Source of the DNA: an uncultured Bacteroidales bacterium
GTDB lineage: Bacteria; Bacteroidota; Bacteroidia; Bacteroidales; Bacteroidaceae
Assembly: GCA_902801325.1 (NCBI GenBank)
Contig: CADCHQ010000005.1
Location: 1 to 64,000 of the forward strand
Reading direction: 5' to 3'
DNA: 64,000 bases
The position numbers and the translations under genes were made by a program. The notes beneath the pieces are model-generated. The model was not told the origin of the DNA, did no database searches, and worked only from the letters and a program-made list of their open reading frames with translations. Numbering within the stretch: the first letter of the stretch is position 1; every line of letters begins with the position of its first letter. This document shows positions 28,348 to 38,128 of this stretch, piece after piece.

Positions 28348-30024
28348 ATGAAGAAGAGTTTTATTATATGGGCATCTGCTATTTTGGTGCTCGCCATGCT
28401 GACTACGTCTTGCCAAGATGTTTTCGAGACCGACAGCCGTTCTTTGGTGTTTGAGGAAGACAACCAGTTACATTCCACTTCCGACTCCGTCTATTCCGTT
28501 TTGGGCATCCTGTCCCAGATTGGCAAGATAGGTGAACGCTACGTATTGACGGGTGAACTCAGGGGCGACCTCATGTCGGCCACTGACGATGCACCTTCCG
28601 ACATGCAGGAACTGGCCAACTTTAATCTATCCGCTTCGAATCGCTATCGCGATCTTTCCGACTACTACGCCATCATTAACAATTGCAACTATGCCATTGC
28701 CCGCATGGACACCAGTCTCCTTTCCTATCAGACCAAGGTCATGCTACCCGAGTGGGTGCAACTCAAGACCTTGCGTGCTTGGACTTACTGGCAGATAGGT
28801 CTTCTGGCTGGTCGTGTGCGTTGGTTCACTACCCCGCTTCTCTCCGTCAGCGAGGCCAGTGCCGAATATCCCGAGATTTCACTCGATGAATTGGCCACTC
28901 GTCTCATTGCTGACCTAAAACCTTATACTGAGGAGCGTGAGCTCAACTATGGTACAATCGATGGATTCTATTCCTCACAGATGTTCATCCCCGTCAATAT
29001 GCTTTTGGGCGATCTATACCTATTCCTCAACCGTTATGAAGAGGCAGCATTGGCATATTATGATGTTATCGACCGCCACGGCCTTCTGCTCTCCGGTGAC
29101 TACATGAGCCGTTGGGCACGTATTACCCGTGAGTCGGCATACATGAACCACAACAACTCGTACACTAGCGAACTCCTTACCACGCTGGTATTCAGCAGTA
29201 ACCCAGTTCAGTACCATCCTCTGCTTGTACGCTACAGCTACAATGATGTTCCCGCCATAGTGCCCTCTACGAAGTACATCAGCCAGATGGAGCATAGCAT
29301 TCACTACTACGGCGAGCCCAGTAGCACAAGCGTCATGGGCTATTTTACTGGTGATCTTCGTGGTCTTGCTCGTGACTCAAAGGGACAGTATGCAAGCGGT
29401 GACTACGCCCACCTCACCCTCAATTCTCGTGAGGGAGACTACATATACAAGTTCGTGCGCGCTGCCACCTCCACAGCGTCAGGACGCGATCCCTACAACG
29501 ATGCTTTCACCGACCGCCTTGCCTACACTCGCATCCTGCCCCTCTATCGCACCCCTCATGTATATCTCCGGTTGGCAGAGGCCCTTAACCGTTCTGGGCG
29601 TCCTACCATGGCTTTCGCTGTAGTAAAGTATGGACTTAACAGCACAACGCTCAATGATACGACACGGGTCGATTCGACAGAGGTTACCTATCCCTTCTCT
29701 GAGTTTACATTGGCCCGGTATGCTGGCAATGTCGGTACCGCCACCCGTGGCCGCGGACTTGGCGCTTCTTACGACCAGGAGAGTTTCATTATTCCTGAAC
29801 GTGAGACGTTAGTCGACACCATCGAGTTTGTCGAGGACCTCATCCTCGATGAAATGGCTGCAGAGACCGCTTTCGAGGGCAACCGCTTCTTTGACCTCCT
29901 GCGTGTCGCACGACACCGTGATGACTTCCCAGGCTTCATGGCTGACAAGGTTGCTGCCCGTTTCCCCAACACTCCCGAACTGAAGGAAAAACTTAAGCAA
30001 CCTGCCGCGTGGTTTGTTAAATGA
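28348..30024 (+). CDS. SusD/RagB-type glycan-binding lipoprotein, second pair
   Basis: A 558-residue SusD-like lipoprotein: lipobox LTTSC (Cys 22), then DVFETDSRSLVFEEDNQ, helices with WVQLKTLRAWTYWQIGLLAG, and the C-terminal block ILDEMAAETAFEGNRFFDLLRVARH, the SusD hallmark. It pairs with the SusC just upstream and is the last gene before a 156-base spacer. Confidence 0.93.
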   Translation: MKKSFIIWASAILVLAMLTTSCQDVFETDSRSLVFEEDNQLHSTSDSVYSVLGILSQIGKIGERYVLTGELRGDLMSATDDAPSDMQELANFNLSASNRYRDLSDYYAIINNCNYAIARMDTSLLSYQTKVMLPEWVQLKTLRAWTYWQIGLLAGRVRWFTTPLLSVSEASAEYPEISLDELATRLIADLKPYTEERELNYGTIDGFYSSQMFIPVNMLLGDLYLFLNRYEEAALAYYDVIDRHGLLLSGDYMSRWARITRESAYMNHNNSYTSELLTTLVFSSNPVQYHPLLVRYSYNDVPAIVPSTKYISQMEHSIHYYGEPSSTSVMGYFTGDLRGLARDSKGQYASGDYAHLTLNSREGDYIYKFVRAATSTASGRDPYNDAFTDRLAYTRILPLYRTPHVYLRLAEALNRSGRPTMAFAVVKYGLNSTTLNDTTRVDSTEVTYPFSEFTLARYAGNVGTATRGRGLGASYDQESFIIPERETLVDTIEFVEDLILDEMAAETAFEGNRFFDLLRVARHRDDFPGFMADKVAARFPNTPELKEKLKQPAAWFVK

Positions 30025-30101
30025 TGCACGAAAAACGATATTTGCACCATTTGTATCAATAGTTGACACATTTGTTTTACCTACTATAACATATAAAGCA
30101 G

Positions 30102-30109
30102 TAAATTTG
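30102..30109 (+). promoter_or_regulatory. -7 box upstream of the FG-GAP gene
   Basis: TAAATTTG, 72 bases before the FG-GAP gene, in an otherwise empty 156-base spacer. No good TTG sits at the usual distance. It suggests a start separate from the SusC/SusD operon. Confidence 0.45.
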
Positions 30110-30180
30110 CGAAGACAAACTAATTAAATTGTTAAATTGAGAAACTGATATTACATTTTATTAACCTAAAAATTTATGCA

Positions 30181-32418
30181 ATGATGAAAAGTTTTACTCT
30201 GAAATCTCTTTTGCTGGTTGCCTGCATGGCAGTCGGCATGGGTGCAAAGGCACAGACACTGACGTTCAGTCAGGACAGGGACTTCCGCGACCTCATCGGT
30301 TGGCCTGCCCATCGTGCCCTGCCTCAGATTATGGACTTTAACAATGACGGTATCATGGATGCCTACTATGGTGGTACATCGTGCGTTAATGGTTGGACAG
30401 CCCGTGGCGTCCTCATCAAGGGACTTGGCAATGGTCAGTATCAGGGGGAGTTCACCCCCAAGTATGAAACCTACATGAGTAACGAGCCCGTGGTGAAGCG
30501 TGACGGTGAAGGCAATCCCATTACGGACGACGAAGGCAACGTAGTGTATGAGACCGATGAAAATGGTGACATCGTCTACGAGCAAGTGGAGCGTCAGCGC
30601 ATCGTAGGCATGGAGAACGGTCTTCCCTTCTCCATCCGTGGTTATGCCTCACAGCCCATCGACTACAACCAGGATGGTTTTGTTGACATGCTGTTACAGA
30701 GCGACGGTGGTAATGACACTGGCCAGCGACAGGGCATCGTGTTGGTAAAGAACAATGGTGACTACACCTTCGAGGTTGTGTTTGACGACTTCTTTGCTAG
30801 TCTGCCTACTGCAGGTGCGGGCAACAAGCCTAATGGTAATGACCCCTGGGGTGGCGTAGCTATTGCCGATTATGACAAAGACGGATATCCCGATATCCTG
30901 TACGATGAGAACTGGTCGTGGGATCCTCTCACCGACCAATGGGGTCGTGGCACTCGTCTGCTGCACAACCTGAAAGGTGAGGGCTTCGAGGTGGCCAACG
31001 TGTGCAAGCCTCTGCCTTTCGACAAGGAACTCAATCGTCGCTACATTTACGTAAAGACTGACGATCAACTGATTGTTGATGAGGATGGTGTAGAGCAGAC
31101 CATTCCCGGTGAGTACATTAATGAACCCACCTTCGCCATCAAACCTATCGGCGGTGGTAACGTGGTATTTGTTGACTTGAACAACGACGGTTGGAAAGAC
31201 ATTGTAATCGATGGTTGGTCGGATGGTGACAACACAGAGCCCGGTGGCTATGAAATCCGTTACTACGAGAACCTGCAGGATGGTTGGTTCCAGGATGCCA
31301 CTGACAAGTTGTTTGAGAGCGCAGGTGTTACCAGCCTTGCTGATCTTTGGAACACATGGGGCGGTGAGGACCACGTGCTGCTGGCTACCGACTGGAACCA
31401 GGACGGACGTGAGGATCTTTTGCTGGTAGGTTCTTGTGTAGGTCATAATGGTAAGCAAGCCTTCGTCTTGCTGAATGCTTCCACACCTGAAGCTATCAGT
31501 GTTCAGGAATTGCCTACGTCATTGATTCCTACGAGTGGAATTTCGGATCGTTGCTTCTTCTTCGCCGACTTTAATGGCGACGACATCTGCGACATGCTCG
31601 CACAGGGCTGGAGCGACTATAACGAACATAACGATTGGGCCATCGTTTCCTGCGAGAGCACAGGTTCGATAGATGCTTATAACGCTGAGTTCTTGAACAA
31701 TGGTTCTAGTGATGTTCGCGGTGCATATTTCCAAGAAGGTATGACTGGTTTCGGCGATCTTGACAACGATGGTAAACTCGATTTCTTGTGCACGACTTGG
31801 ACTGAGAAGAACGATGATTTGATTCCCAGCTATAACAAGACTGAGTACACTGTAGAAGCTCCCGAGGCTCCGCAGAACGTGAATGTGAGCACTGAGGAAG
31901 ACGGCACGATGAAGATTACCTGGGATGGTGTGAGCCTGCTCTCTGGTGGCGAGGCTATGTACAACGTTTACGTTGTCAACAATGCCACTGGTCAGCTGCG
32001 CATGGTTGCACCTGCCAATTTGGAAACGGGTAAGCAACTGGGTTACAGCCGCTTCGGCACATATGTATACTCTGGTGGTGAGGGCGAACCCTCTTATGTA
32101 GTTCCTGGTCTGCCCACAGGCGAATACACTGTTGGCGTTCAGGCTGTTAGTTACAGCTATCAGGCCAGTGCTTGGACAACCACAACGGCTAGTGTGGACG
32201 ACGGCACAGCAGTTCGCTCGATTGCCAACGAAAAGATGAACATCGCCATTGGTGAGCGTGCCATTACTGTGACTGGTGTAGTAGGCACTCCCGTTCAAGT
32301 TTATGCCCTCGATGGTAAGTTGGTGGGTTCTGGCGTTACTAACAACCCCATCGCCATCAACGGCCGTGGTGTTTATGCCGTGAAGGTTGGCAAGAAGGTT
32401 GCCAAGATTGTAAAATAA
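30181..32418 (+). CDS. Secreted FG-GAP/VCBS-repeat protein with Fn3-like domain and sorting-type C-terminus
   Basis: A 745-residue secreted protein (signal peptide ending GAKAQ; a second ATG lies one codon on). At least seven calcium-binding FG-GAP-type motifs are seen: DFNNDGIMDAYYG, DYNQDGFVDML, DYDKDGYPDIL, DLNNDGWKDIV, DWNQDGREDLL, DFNGDDICDML and DLDNDGKLDFL, implying a beta-propeller. A fibronectin-III-like domain follows (APQNVNVSTEEDGTMKITW), and the last 70 residues (VQVYALDGKLVGSG to VGKKVAKIVK) resemble a type IX secretion sorting domain. It may bind the glycan outside the cell. No catalytic motif was recognised. Confidence 0.8.
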   Translation: MMKSFTLKSLLLVACMAVGMGAKAQTLTFSQDRDFRDLIGWPAHRALPQIMDFNNDGIMDAYYGGTSCVNGWTARGVLIKGLGNGQYQGEFTPKYETYMSNEPVVKRDGEGNPITDDEGNVVYETDENGDIVYEQVERQRIVGMENGLPFSIRGYASQPIDYNQDGFVDMLLQSDGGNDTGQRQGIVLVKNNGDYTFEVVFDDFFASLPTAGAGNKPNGNDPWGGVAIADYDKDGYPDILYDENWSWDPLTDQWGRGTRLLHNLKGEGFEVANVCKPLPFDKELNRRYIYVKTDDQLIVDEDGVEQTIPGEYINEPTFAIKPIGGGNVVFVDLNNDGWKDIVIDGWSDGDNTEPGGYEIRYYENLQDGWFQDATDKLFESAGVTSLADLWNTWGGEDHVLLATDWNQDGREDLLLVGSCVGHNGKQAFVLLNASTPEAISVQELPTSLIPTSGISDRCFFFADFNGDDICDMLAQGWSDYNEHNDWAIVSCESTGSIDAYNAEFLNNGSSDVRGAYFQEGMTGFGDLDNDGKLDFLCTTWTEKNDDLIPSYNKTEYTVEAPEAPQNVNVSTEEDGTMKITWDGVSLLSGGEAMYNVYVVNNATGQLRMVAPANLETGKQLGYSRFGTYVYSGGEGEPSYVVPGLPTGEYTVGVQAVSYSYQASAWTTTTASVDDGTAVRSIANEKMNIAIGERAITVTGVVGTPVQVYALDGKLVGSGVTNNPIAINGRGVYAVKVGKKVAKIVK

Positions 32419-32434
32419 TAGTATAAACTAATAC

Positions 32435-32491
32435 AAGCCATCCCTGCGCAAGGAAACTAATGCTTTTCCTGTTCTGGGATGGCTTTTTTTT
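32435..32491 (+). terminator. Hairpin terminator after the FG-GAP gene
   Basis: AAGCCATCCC (32435-32444) pairs perfectly with GGGATGGCTT (32476-32485), with an inner AGGAAA/TTTCCT pairing, followed by an eight-base T-run. It separates the FG-GAP gene from the next gene, which starts 19 bases later, so that gene needs read-through or a start within the hairpin region. Confidence 0.88.
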
Positions 32492-32509
32492 CTTTGAATA
32501 AGAAGACCT

Positions 32510-34909
32510 ATGGCAAAATTCCGTTTTCCCTTACTTTTTCTTTTAGCTTTTGTCCTTGGAGGCAGCCTGCAGGCCGATGATGTTTATTCGTTCGGTCGGT
32601 GGAAGATCACCTATACCGAGGGCGAGGGCTCGTTCAAAATCAACTATCAAAGGGAGGACGGAACCTACCGCCCTGTCTTCGTGCGCTCTGTCCCTGAAGC
32701 CCACTATGACAAGAAGGATGGGAGGACGTCGCGTGCCGTCAAGGTTACGGATTTTGCCCAACACACCTTCAGCACGGCTGAAGTGACCGACGACTTTGGA
32801 ACGGGTACTCGATACGACTTCGTATTCTCTACCCCAGCGAATGGCGACGACGTGCAGCTTGCAGAACACATTTGGACGTATGATGGTCTCGACTTCATCT
32901 TGATGTCCCTCGAACTTATTGGTAGCGAAGAAATTCGTAGTAATTACTTGTCCCCGGTAAATTGTGCCACAACTTATATCTTGTTTTCGTCCAACAACAA
33001 CAATCGAATGCTTAAAGTGCCATTCGACAACGACGGATTCTTAAGGTATTACCGTTACCCTATGCGCACAAGTATGACCTCTTATGAAGCAGCAGCTTTT
33101 TACGAAGGAGAAAGTCGTCAAGGATTGGTAGTTGGCAGTGTGGACCACGATCATTGGAAGAGTGCGGTGAGAGCGGACACTGAAAGCAATGGTAAAATCA
33201 AGGCACTGAGCCTTTACAGTGGTGCTGCAGGAAGTGAAACACGAGATGTCCTGCCTCACGGCAAACTCGTTGGCAAGAACATCTCCAGCGCTCGTTTCTT
33301 CGTAGGCATGTTCGACGATTGGCGTGATGGAATGGAAACTTTTGCCGAGGCGTGCAATGTGGTTCACCCCAAACGCAACAATTGGACGGCCGGACGACCT
33401 GTCGGTTGGCAAACGTGGGGTGTGATGGAAGCCCATAACAATTACACCGATGACAAAGAGGTGTTCCAATATTTCCATGAAACCCTTCAACCGGCTGGTT
33501 TTACCAACGGTAAGGGAAAGCAAATCATGAGTATCGACGCGTGGAGTGGATTGAGTTCGAATGATGAAAAATATCTTATCGCACAAGCCGATACGAGTGA
33601 ATTGATGGTGGGTTGCTATGGCAATCCTTTCTGCCTGTGGTGGGACACCAAAGACACCACTTGCCTTAATCAGACCTATTATAGCAGTTCGCTAAGTTCG
33701 TATAAAGCAAAGGAAGTTGTCCTGCGTGCCAATGGCAAACCTATCGTTTACGATGGGGCCTATTGTCTCGACCCGACTCACCCTGCAGTAAAGGCCCAGT
33801 CGGCATCGTGGATTAGATCACAGATAAACAAGGGCTATCGCTATTTTAAGCTCGACTTCGTGACCAATGGCATCATGGAAGCCGATAGGTATTACAATCC
33901 CGAAGTGCATACCGGCGTTGAAGCTTATAATGAGGGCTTTGCCTATTTTGTTAAGCAGGTGGACAAATTCGAGGTTCCTGTTTTCATCGACCTTAGCATT
34001 GCTCCTTTATTCCCTTATCACTATGCCAATGGTCGGCGACAGGCTTGCGACACATGGGGCACTATCGGATGGACGGAATATAGCATGAACGCTATCACAG
34101 CAGGTTGGTGGACCAATGGTTTGTACCAATATAATGATCCCGACGGTTTACCGATGGTCGGTCATGGAGACCAAGGAAGTACAACGCTGGCTGAAAACCG
34201 TTCACGACTGACCAATGGTATCGTTTCGGGGCATGTCCTGCTTGCCGACAACTTTAGTGTAACGAATAGTTCGGGCAGAGGCAATCCAGAACTTAGTCGC
34301 ACCCGTGCTAAAAGCCTTTTTACAAATGCCGACATTAATGCGATGCTTGCCCTTGACCCCAATTTCCGTCCGGTGTATGGTTATAATGAGTACAACGGTT
34401 CCTCATCTGGAGCAGAGGCTACGGTGATGATGACCACTGACGAATATTTCTATGTTGTCGTCTTCAACTACAATAGTTCCGTCAATGCCGCCAATATTAC
34501 AGGAACCATTCCTCTTGACATTCTCGGCTTTACAAAAGAAGATTTCAGCAGTGTCAAGGAACTTTGGTTTGGAACGACGGAGGAAATAAAGGACGGATTG
34601 TCCTATAATATTCCATCCCGCGATTGTCGGGTTTATCGTTTCACTCGCACAAAGCCCGATGCGATAGGCCAGGTTGAGAAGGTCGAGTCGGAACAGATTA
34701 CGATTGAGTCTCAGGGCAATCAGTTCATCGTCCACTCCCAATTGCCCATTCGCAGGGTTTCTTGCTATGACCTTGCCGGTCGCAGAATGAGTCTCAAAAA
34801 TGAGGATAGCTACCAAACAACACTGCCAATACCCACAAAGAAAGGTGTTGTTATTGTTAGTGTCACACTTGCAAATGGCAAGACTTACAACAAAAAACTG
34901 AAATTATGA
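32510..34909 (+). CDS. Clan GH-D (GH27/GH36-like) alpha-galactosidase-type protein with C-terminal sorting-like domain
   Basis: A 799-residue secreted protein. After the signal peptide (ending SLQAD) comes a beta-sandwich (about 25-270), then a barrel with VGWQTWGVMEAHNN, YFKLDFVTNGIMEAD (Asp near 449, the K-x-D nucleophile position of clan GH-D), SIAPLFPYHYANGRR, CDTWG and LLADNFSV (possible acid/base Asp near 580). The tail (VSCYDLAGRRMSL to NKKLKL) looks like a type IX sorting domain. It does not carry the usual GH36 WxEPEMVNP block of the gene at 229, so it belongs to a different branch, and its true sugar is uncertain. Its stop overlaps the next start (ATGA). Confidence 0.75.
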   Translation: MAKFRFPLLFLLAFVLGGSLQADDVYSFGRWKITYTEGEGSFKINYQREDGTYRPVFVRSVPEAHYDKKDGRTSRAVKVTDFAQHTFSTAEVTDDFGTGTRYDFVFSTPANGDDVQLAEHIWTYDGLDFILMSLELIGSEEIRSNYLSPVNCATTYILFSSNNNNRMLKVPFDNDGFLRYYRYPMRTSMTSYEAAAFYEGESRQGLVVGSVDHDHWKSAVRADTESNGKIKALSLYSGAAGSETRDVLPHGKLVGKNISSARFFVGMFDDWRDGMETFAEACNVVHPKRNNWTAGRPVGWQTWGVMEAHNNYTDDKEVFQYFHETLQPAGFTNGKGKQIMSIDAWSGLSSNDEKYLIAQADTSELMVGCYGNPFCLWWDTKDTTCLNQTYYSSSLSSYKAKEVVLRANGKPIVYDGAYCLDPTHPAVKAQSASWIRSQINKGYRYFKLDFVTNGIMEADRYYNPEVHTGVEAYNEGFAYFVKQVDKFEVPVFIDLSIAPLFPYHYANGRRQACDTWGTIGWTEYSMNAITAGWWTNGLYQYNDPDGLPMVGHGDQGSTTLAENRSRLTNGIVSGHVLLADNFSVTNSSGRGNPELSRTRAKSLFTNADINAMLALDPNFRPVYGYNEYNGSSSGAEATVMMTTDEYFYVVVFNYNSSVNAANITGTIPLDILGFTKEDFSSVKELWFGTTEEIKDGLSYNIPSRDCRVYRFTRTKPDAIGQVEKVESEQITIESQGNQFIVHSQLPIRRVSCYDLAGRRMSLKNEDSYQTTLPIPTKKGVVIVSVTLANGKTYNKKLKL

Positions 34910-36951
34910 AGAAACTCCTCCTTTTCCTTGCCGCTTGCTGTACAGTCCTTTTCGTGAATGCATCAAAGTATGATGCGAAGTTGGGGGAATGGCGCATCGT
35001 CTATAATCAGGCAAGCAAATCCTTTGATGTCTTCCTTCGTCAAAAACCTGTCTTGCAACATGTAATCCCTGAAGCCACTTGGGAGGATGAAAGTGGAATT
35101 GCCACGTTGGTCTCTTCTAAAAACAGCTCATCGGTAAGCTGTAAAAAAAGAGAAGACAAGGTCTACTACGAATTCATGGTAGGCAATGTGGCAATGGTGG
35201 AGACATTTGAGCTACAGGACAATTACCTGTTGGTTCAACTGAAACTTAAATCAGGCAACGAGATAAAAAGTCGCTATCTGGCCCCCATTGCCATTCGTGA
35301 AAACTTCCCGCTCTTTCCTGCTGCTGAGAGCAACCGCATGCTGAAAGTTCCTTTCGATAATGACGATTTCGTGCGTTATCATAAGAATCGTTTCGGTTCT
35401 TCCATGACATCTTTTGAGGTTGGTGCTCTCTACGATGCACAAAGTCGTGAGGGATTGGTAGTCGGCAGCGTTGATCACAACCATTGGAAAAGTGGCGTGA
35501 TTGCTACCACCAAGGACGATGGTTCCGTTGATACCCTTTTGGTCTTTAGCGGTATTTCTCATAAAGAGACTCGCGACATTCTCCCTCATGGGGCTCTTGT
35601 AGGTAAAGAGATTGCTTCAGCCCGTTACTTCTTGGGTTATTTCCCCGATTGGCGTGATGGTATGGAAACCTTTGCTCATGCCAATACCCGAGTCGTTCCT
35701 CGTCGCGAAACTTGGAAAGGCGGAACACCCTTTGGTTGGCAGAGTTGGGGAGTTATGTCAACGAAAAACAATTTCCAGTGCGACATTGCAGTCAGTGATT
35801 ATTTTCACGATGTCCTTCAACCCAATGGTTTCTGTAACGAACAAGGACAGATTGTAATGAGCATCGATGCGTGGGATAACCTCAACCCACGCCAAAAGAA
35901 GGAGTTGTGTGAGCACTGCGAGAAAAACAACCAAATCCCGGGAACCTATTGGACACCCTTCTGTCTTTGGTGGGATGAGGCACGGCTCCATCAACAATTG
36001 TTACCCGGACAGGACATTTACATGGCTGACGAATGCGTCCTGAAGGCTAATGGTGAATATATAAAATATGATGGAGCCTATTGCTTAGACCCCACACATC
36101 CAGGTGTAAAGGCATGGATTGCAGCGGAATTGGCTAAGATTAAGGGCTATGGGTTCCGTTATCTGAAAATAGACTTCACAGACAATGGCATCATACAGGC
36201 CGACAGTTATTTTAACCCTGCTGTTCACACTGGAGTGGAGGCCTATAACGAAGGATTTACATATTTCTTGAAAGAAGCCGACAAAGGCGAACCTCTATTT
36301 ATTGCACTTAGCATTGCTCCCATCTTCCCTTATCAATATGGCAACAGTCGTCGAATTGCTTGTGACACATGGGGAAGAATTAATCATGCAGAATACAGCA
36401 TGAATGCCATTGGAGGTGGTTGGTGGCATGGCATTCTTTACCAATACAATGACCCAGACCACTGTCCATTGATAGGTGTAGATAACGACCGCGAAACAAC
36501 GCCTGGTGAAAACAGGGCTCGTATTACCAACCTTTGTGCGGCAGGTATGGTACTCATCTCTGACAACTTCGACCTGAAGGATGAGACAGGAAAGGGCGAT
36601 CCAAAACTGTCACGCGAACGTGCCCCGCAGATTCTTTTCAATGCTGAGATTAATGCCATAGGCCGTTTGGGAAGAGCTTTCCGTCCTATATATGGCGACC
36701 GCGAACATGCTTATTGGCCTTGGACCTCTGAAAGTTTCTTCCAACTCGACACGGAAGAATATACCTATGTCGCCATAATTAATTATAAGGAAGAGCCACT
36801 TGAGGGAACCATCACTGCCGAGCGTATGGGCTTAAGTGGGATAGGTGAAACCACTGAACTTTGGTATAATGCACCTGTAACGATTACATCAGAGGGACTT
36901 CCTTATAGTGTTCCCGGCAAAGATGCTCGTGTCTACAAGATATGCAAGTAA
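34906..36951 (+). CDS. Clan GH-D alpha-galactosidase-type protein, paralogue of the preceding gene
   Basis: A 681-residue secreted paralogue of the gene before it. Shared blocks include RMLKVPFDNDDFVRYH, GLVVGSVDHNHWKSGV, DWRDGMETFAHA, GWQSWGVMSTKNN, KYDGAYCLDPTHPGVKAW, YLKIDFTDNGIIQAD (nucleophile-position Asp near 421) and LISDNFDLKDE (candidate acid/base near 551). It lacks the sorting-type tail of its neighbour, so one copy may be released or surface-bound and the other periplasmic. It overlaps the upstream gene by four bases and the epimerase gene by ten, so the three are translated together. Confidence 0.76.
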   Translation: MKKLLLFLAACCTVLFVNASKYDAKLGEWRIVYNQASKSFDVFLRQKPVLQHVIPEATWEDESGIATLVSSKNSSSVSCKKREDKVYYEFMVGNVAMVETFELQDNYLLVQLKLKSGNEIKSRYLAPIAIRENFPLFPAAESNRMLKVPFDNDDFVRYHKNRFGSSMTSFEVGALYDAQSREGLVVGSVDHNHWKSGVIATTKDDGSVDTLLVFSGISHKETRDILPHGALVGKEIASARYFLGYFPDWRDGMETFAHANTRVVPRRETWKGGTPFGWQSWGVMSTKNNFQCDIAVSDYFHDVLQPNGFCNEQGQIVMSIDAWDNLNPRQKKELCEHCEKNNQIPGTYWTPFCLWWDEARLHQQLLPGQDIYMADECVLKANGEYIKYDGAYCLDPTHPGVKAWIAAELAKIKGYGFRYLKIDFTDNGIIQADSYFNPAVHTGVEAYNEGFTYFLKEADKGEPLFIALSIAPIFPYQYGNSRRIACDTWGRINHAEYSMNAIGGGWWHGILYQYNDPDHCPLIGVDNDRETTPGENRARITNLCAAGMVLISDNFDLKDETGKGDPKLSRERAPQILFNAEINAIGRLGRAFRPIYGDREHAYWPWTSESFFQLDTEEYTYVAIINYKEEPLEGTITAERMGLSGIGETTELWYNAPVTITSEGLPYSVPGKDARVYKICK

Positions 36952-37961
36952 GTTGTCGGACAGAAGCATACACCCCGCAAGGCGAACCTTTACAGCGCAT
37001 AACGCTGTTGTCAGACAATGGTTCTTACATTGAACTGACAAACTACGGAGCTCGTTGGATTGCGGCATGGGTTCCCGATGCTAAAGGGCATCTTTCAAAT
37101 GTTCTTTTAGGCTATTCCCATATCAGTGATTATCTTGACGATTCGTTCTATTTGGGTGCCACGATAGGACGATTCGCCAACCGCATTGCCCATGCCCAGT
37201 TCGAAATCGATGGAGTAACGTACCACGTTGACAGGAATGATGGTGCTAATTGCAATCACGGAGGGTTGTGCGGTTTACACCAAAAGGTCTGGCAAACAGA
37301 GCTTCTTCCCGATGGAGTTGCTTTCTATACCACAAGTAATAACGGCGAAGGTGGATGGCCTGGAAATGTTGAGTTTCGAGTGGAGTACCATTGGTCCGAC
37401 GACATGCAATTGTCGGTTTGCCATAGAGCTACGACAGACCAAAAGACTTGGATCAATCTTACCAATCACGCCTATTTCAACTTGACTGGTGATAGCAATA
37501 CTAGGATCGATAACCATCAACTCCACATCCCATCAGATACAATTTTAGAGACAACCGCCGACTTTGTCCCAACCGGACAGAGAGTCCCTGTGCAAGACTC
37601 ACCCTTCGACTTTCAAAGCATGCGTCCTATCGGACAGTTCCTGCAGACCGACAATGAGCAACTTCGTTGGAATCGCGGGTATAATCATTGTTATCTCTTA
37701 TCGGAAAATGGCGAGAGTAAACTGAAACATGCAGCAACAGTTTACGAACCTTCAACCACTCGCACGCTGAAGGTATATACCGATCTTCCCTCTGTACTCT
37801 TTTATTCTGCTGGTTTCCTTCCTAATCCTACTACTGGATTATGCCTCGAGGCCCAGTACTATCCAGATACTCCTCACCACCCCCATTTCCCTCAGGGATG
37901 TCTCCTGTCGCCCGGACAGGAATATCTGCATCACATCGTTTATTGCTTTAGTTGCAATTAG
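36942..37961 (+). CDS. galM: Aldose 1-epimerase (mutarotase)
   Basis: A 339-residue aldose 1-epimerase, interconverting alpha and beta anomers of galactose or glucose. Diagnostic blocks are GRFANRIAHAQFEIDG, NHGG (His near 104), NLTNHAYFNLTG (catalytic His near 175) and LCLEAQYYPD (base Glu near 302). No signal peptide, so it is cytoplasmic. It overlaps the upstream clan GH-D gene by ten bases. A mutarotase at the end of a locus holding three alpha-galactosidase-type genes strongly suggests that free galactose is a main product. The 37962-38128 spacer after it holds one copy of the hairpin repeat. Confidence 0.93.
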   Translation: MQVSCRTEAYTPQGEPLQRITLLSDNGSYIELTNYGARWIAAWVPDAKGHLSNVLLGYSHISDYLDDSFYLGATIGRFANRIAHAQFEIDGVTYHVDRNDGANCNHGGLCGLHQKVWQTELLPDGVAFYTTSNNGEGGWPGNVEFRVEYHWSDDMQLSVCHRATTDQKTWINLTNHAYFNLTGDSNTRIDNHQLHIPSDTILETTADFVPTGQRVPVQDSPFDFQSMRPIGQFLQTDNEQLRWNRGYNHCYLLSENGESKLKHAATVYEPSTTRTLKVYTDLPSVLFYSAGFLPNPTTGLCLEAQYYPDTPHHPHFPQGCLLSPGQEYLHHIVYCFSCN

Positions 37962-37990
37962 CAATCATTCTCGCTTGACCTTCGTTTGAA

Positions 37991-38040
37991 CCTGCTCCAG
38001 CTTGGCATAGCTGATGCAAGCATCACTCTGCTCTCGCTTA
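37991..38040 (+). repeat. Hairpin repeat, copy 1
   Basis: Core GATGC-AA-GCATC (38013-38024) flanked by CTTGGCA and CTGCTCTCGC. The same arrangement returns at 51696-51752 and, inverted with a different but still paired stem, at 51121-51182. Confidence 0.65.
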
Positions 38041-38128
38041 ATCATTTCTTACTCCTCTTCGCTACGCAAATCGTAGGTCGTCAGTCCTATTAAACTATTA
38101 ACCTATTAAACAATTAAACTTTTATTTT

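Noticed and set aside
229..37961. Naming the substrate of the locus as galactomannan or xyloglucan
   Set aside because: GH26, GH5, GH31 and GH43 genes usual for those loci are absent, and the GH2 and GH95 specificities are open, so only an acetylated glycan with alpha-galactose and probably L-fucose is claimed.
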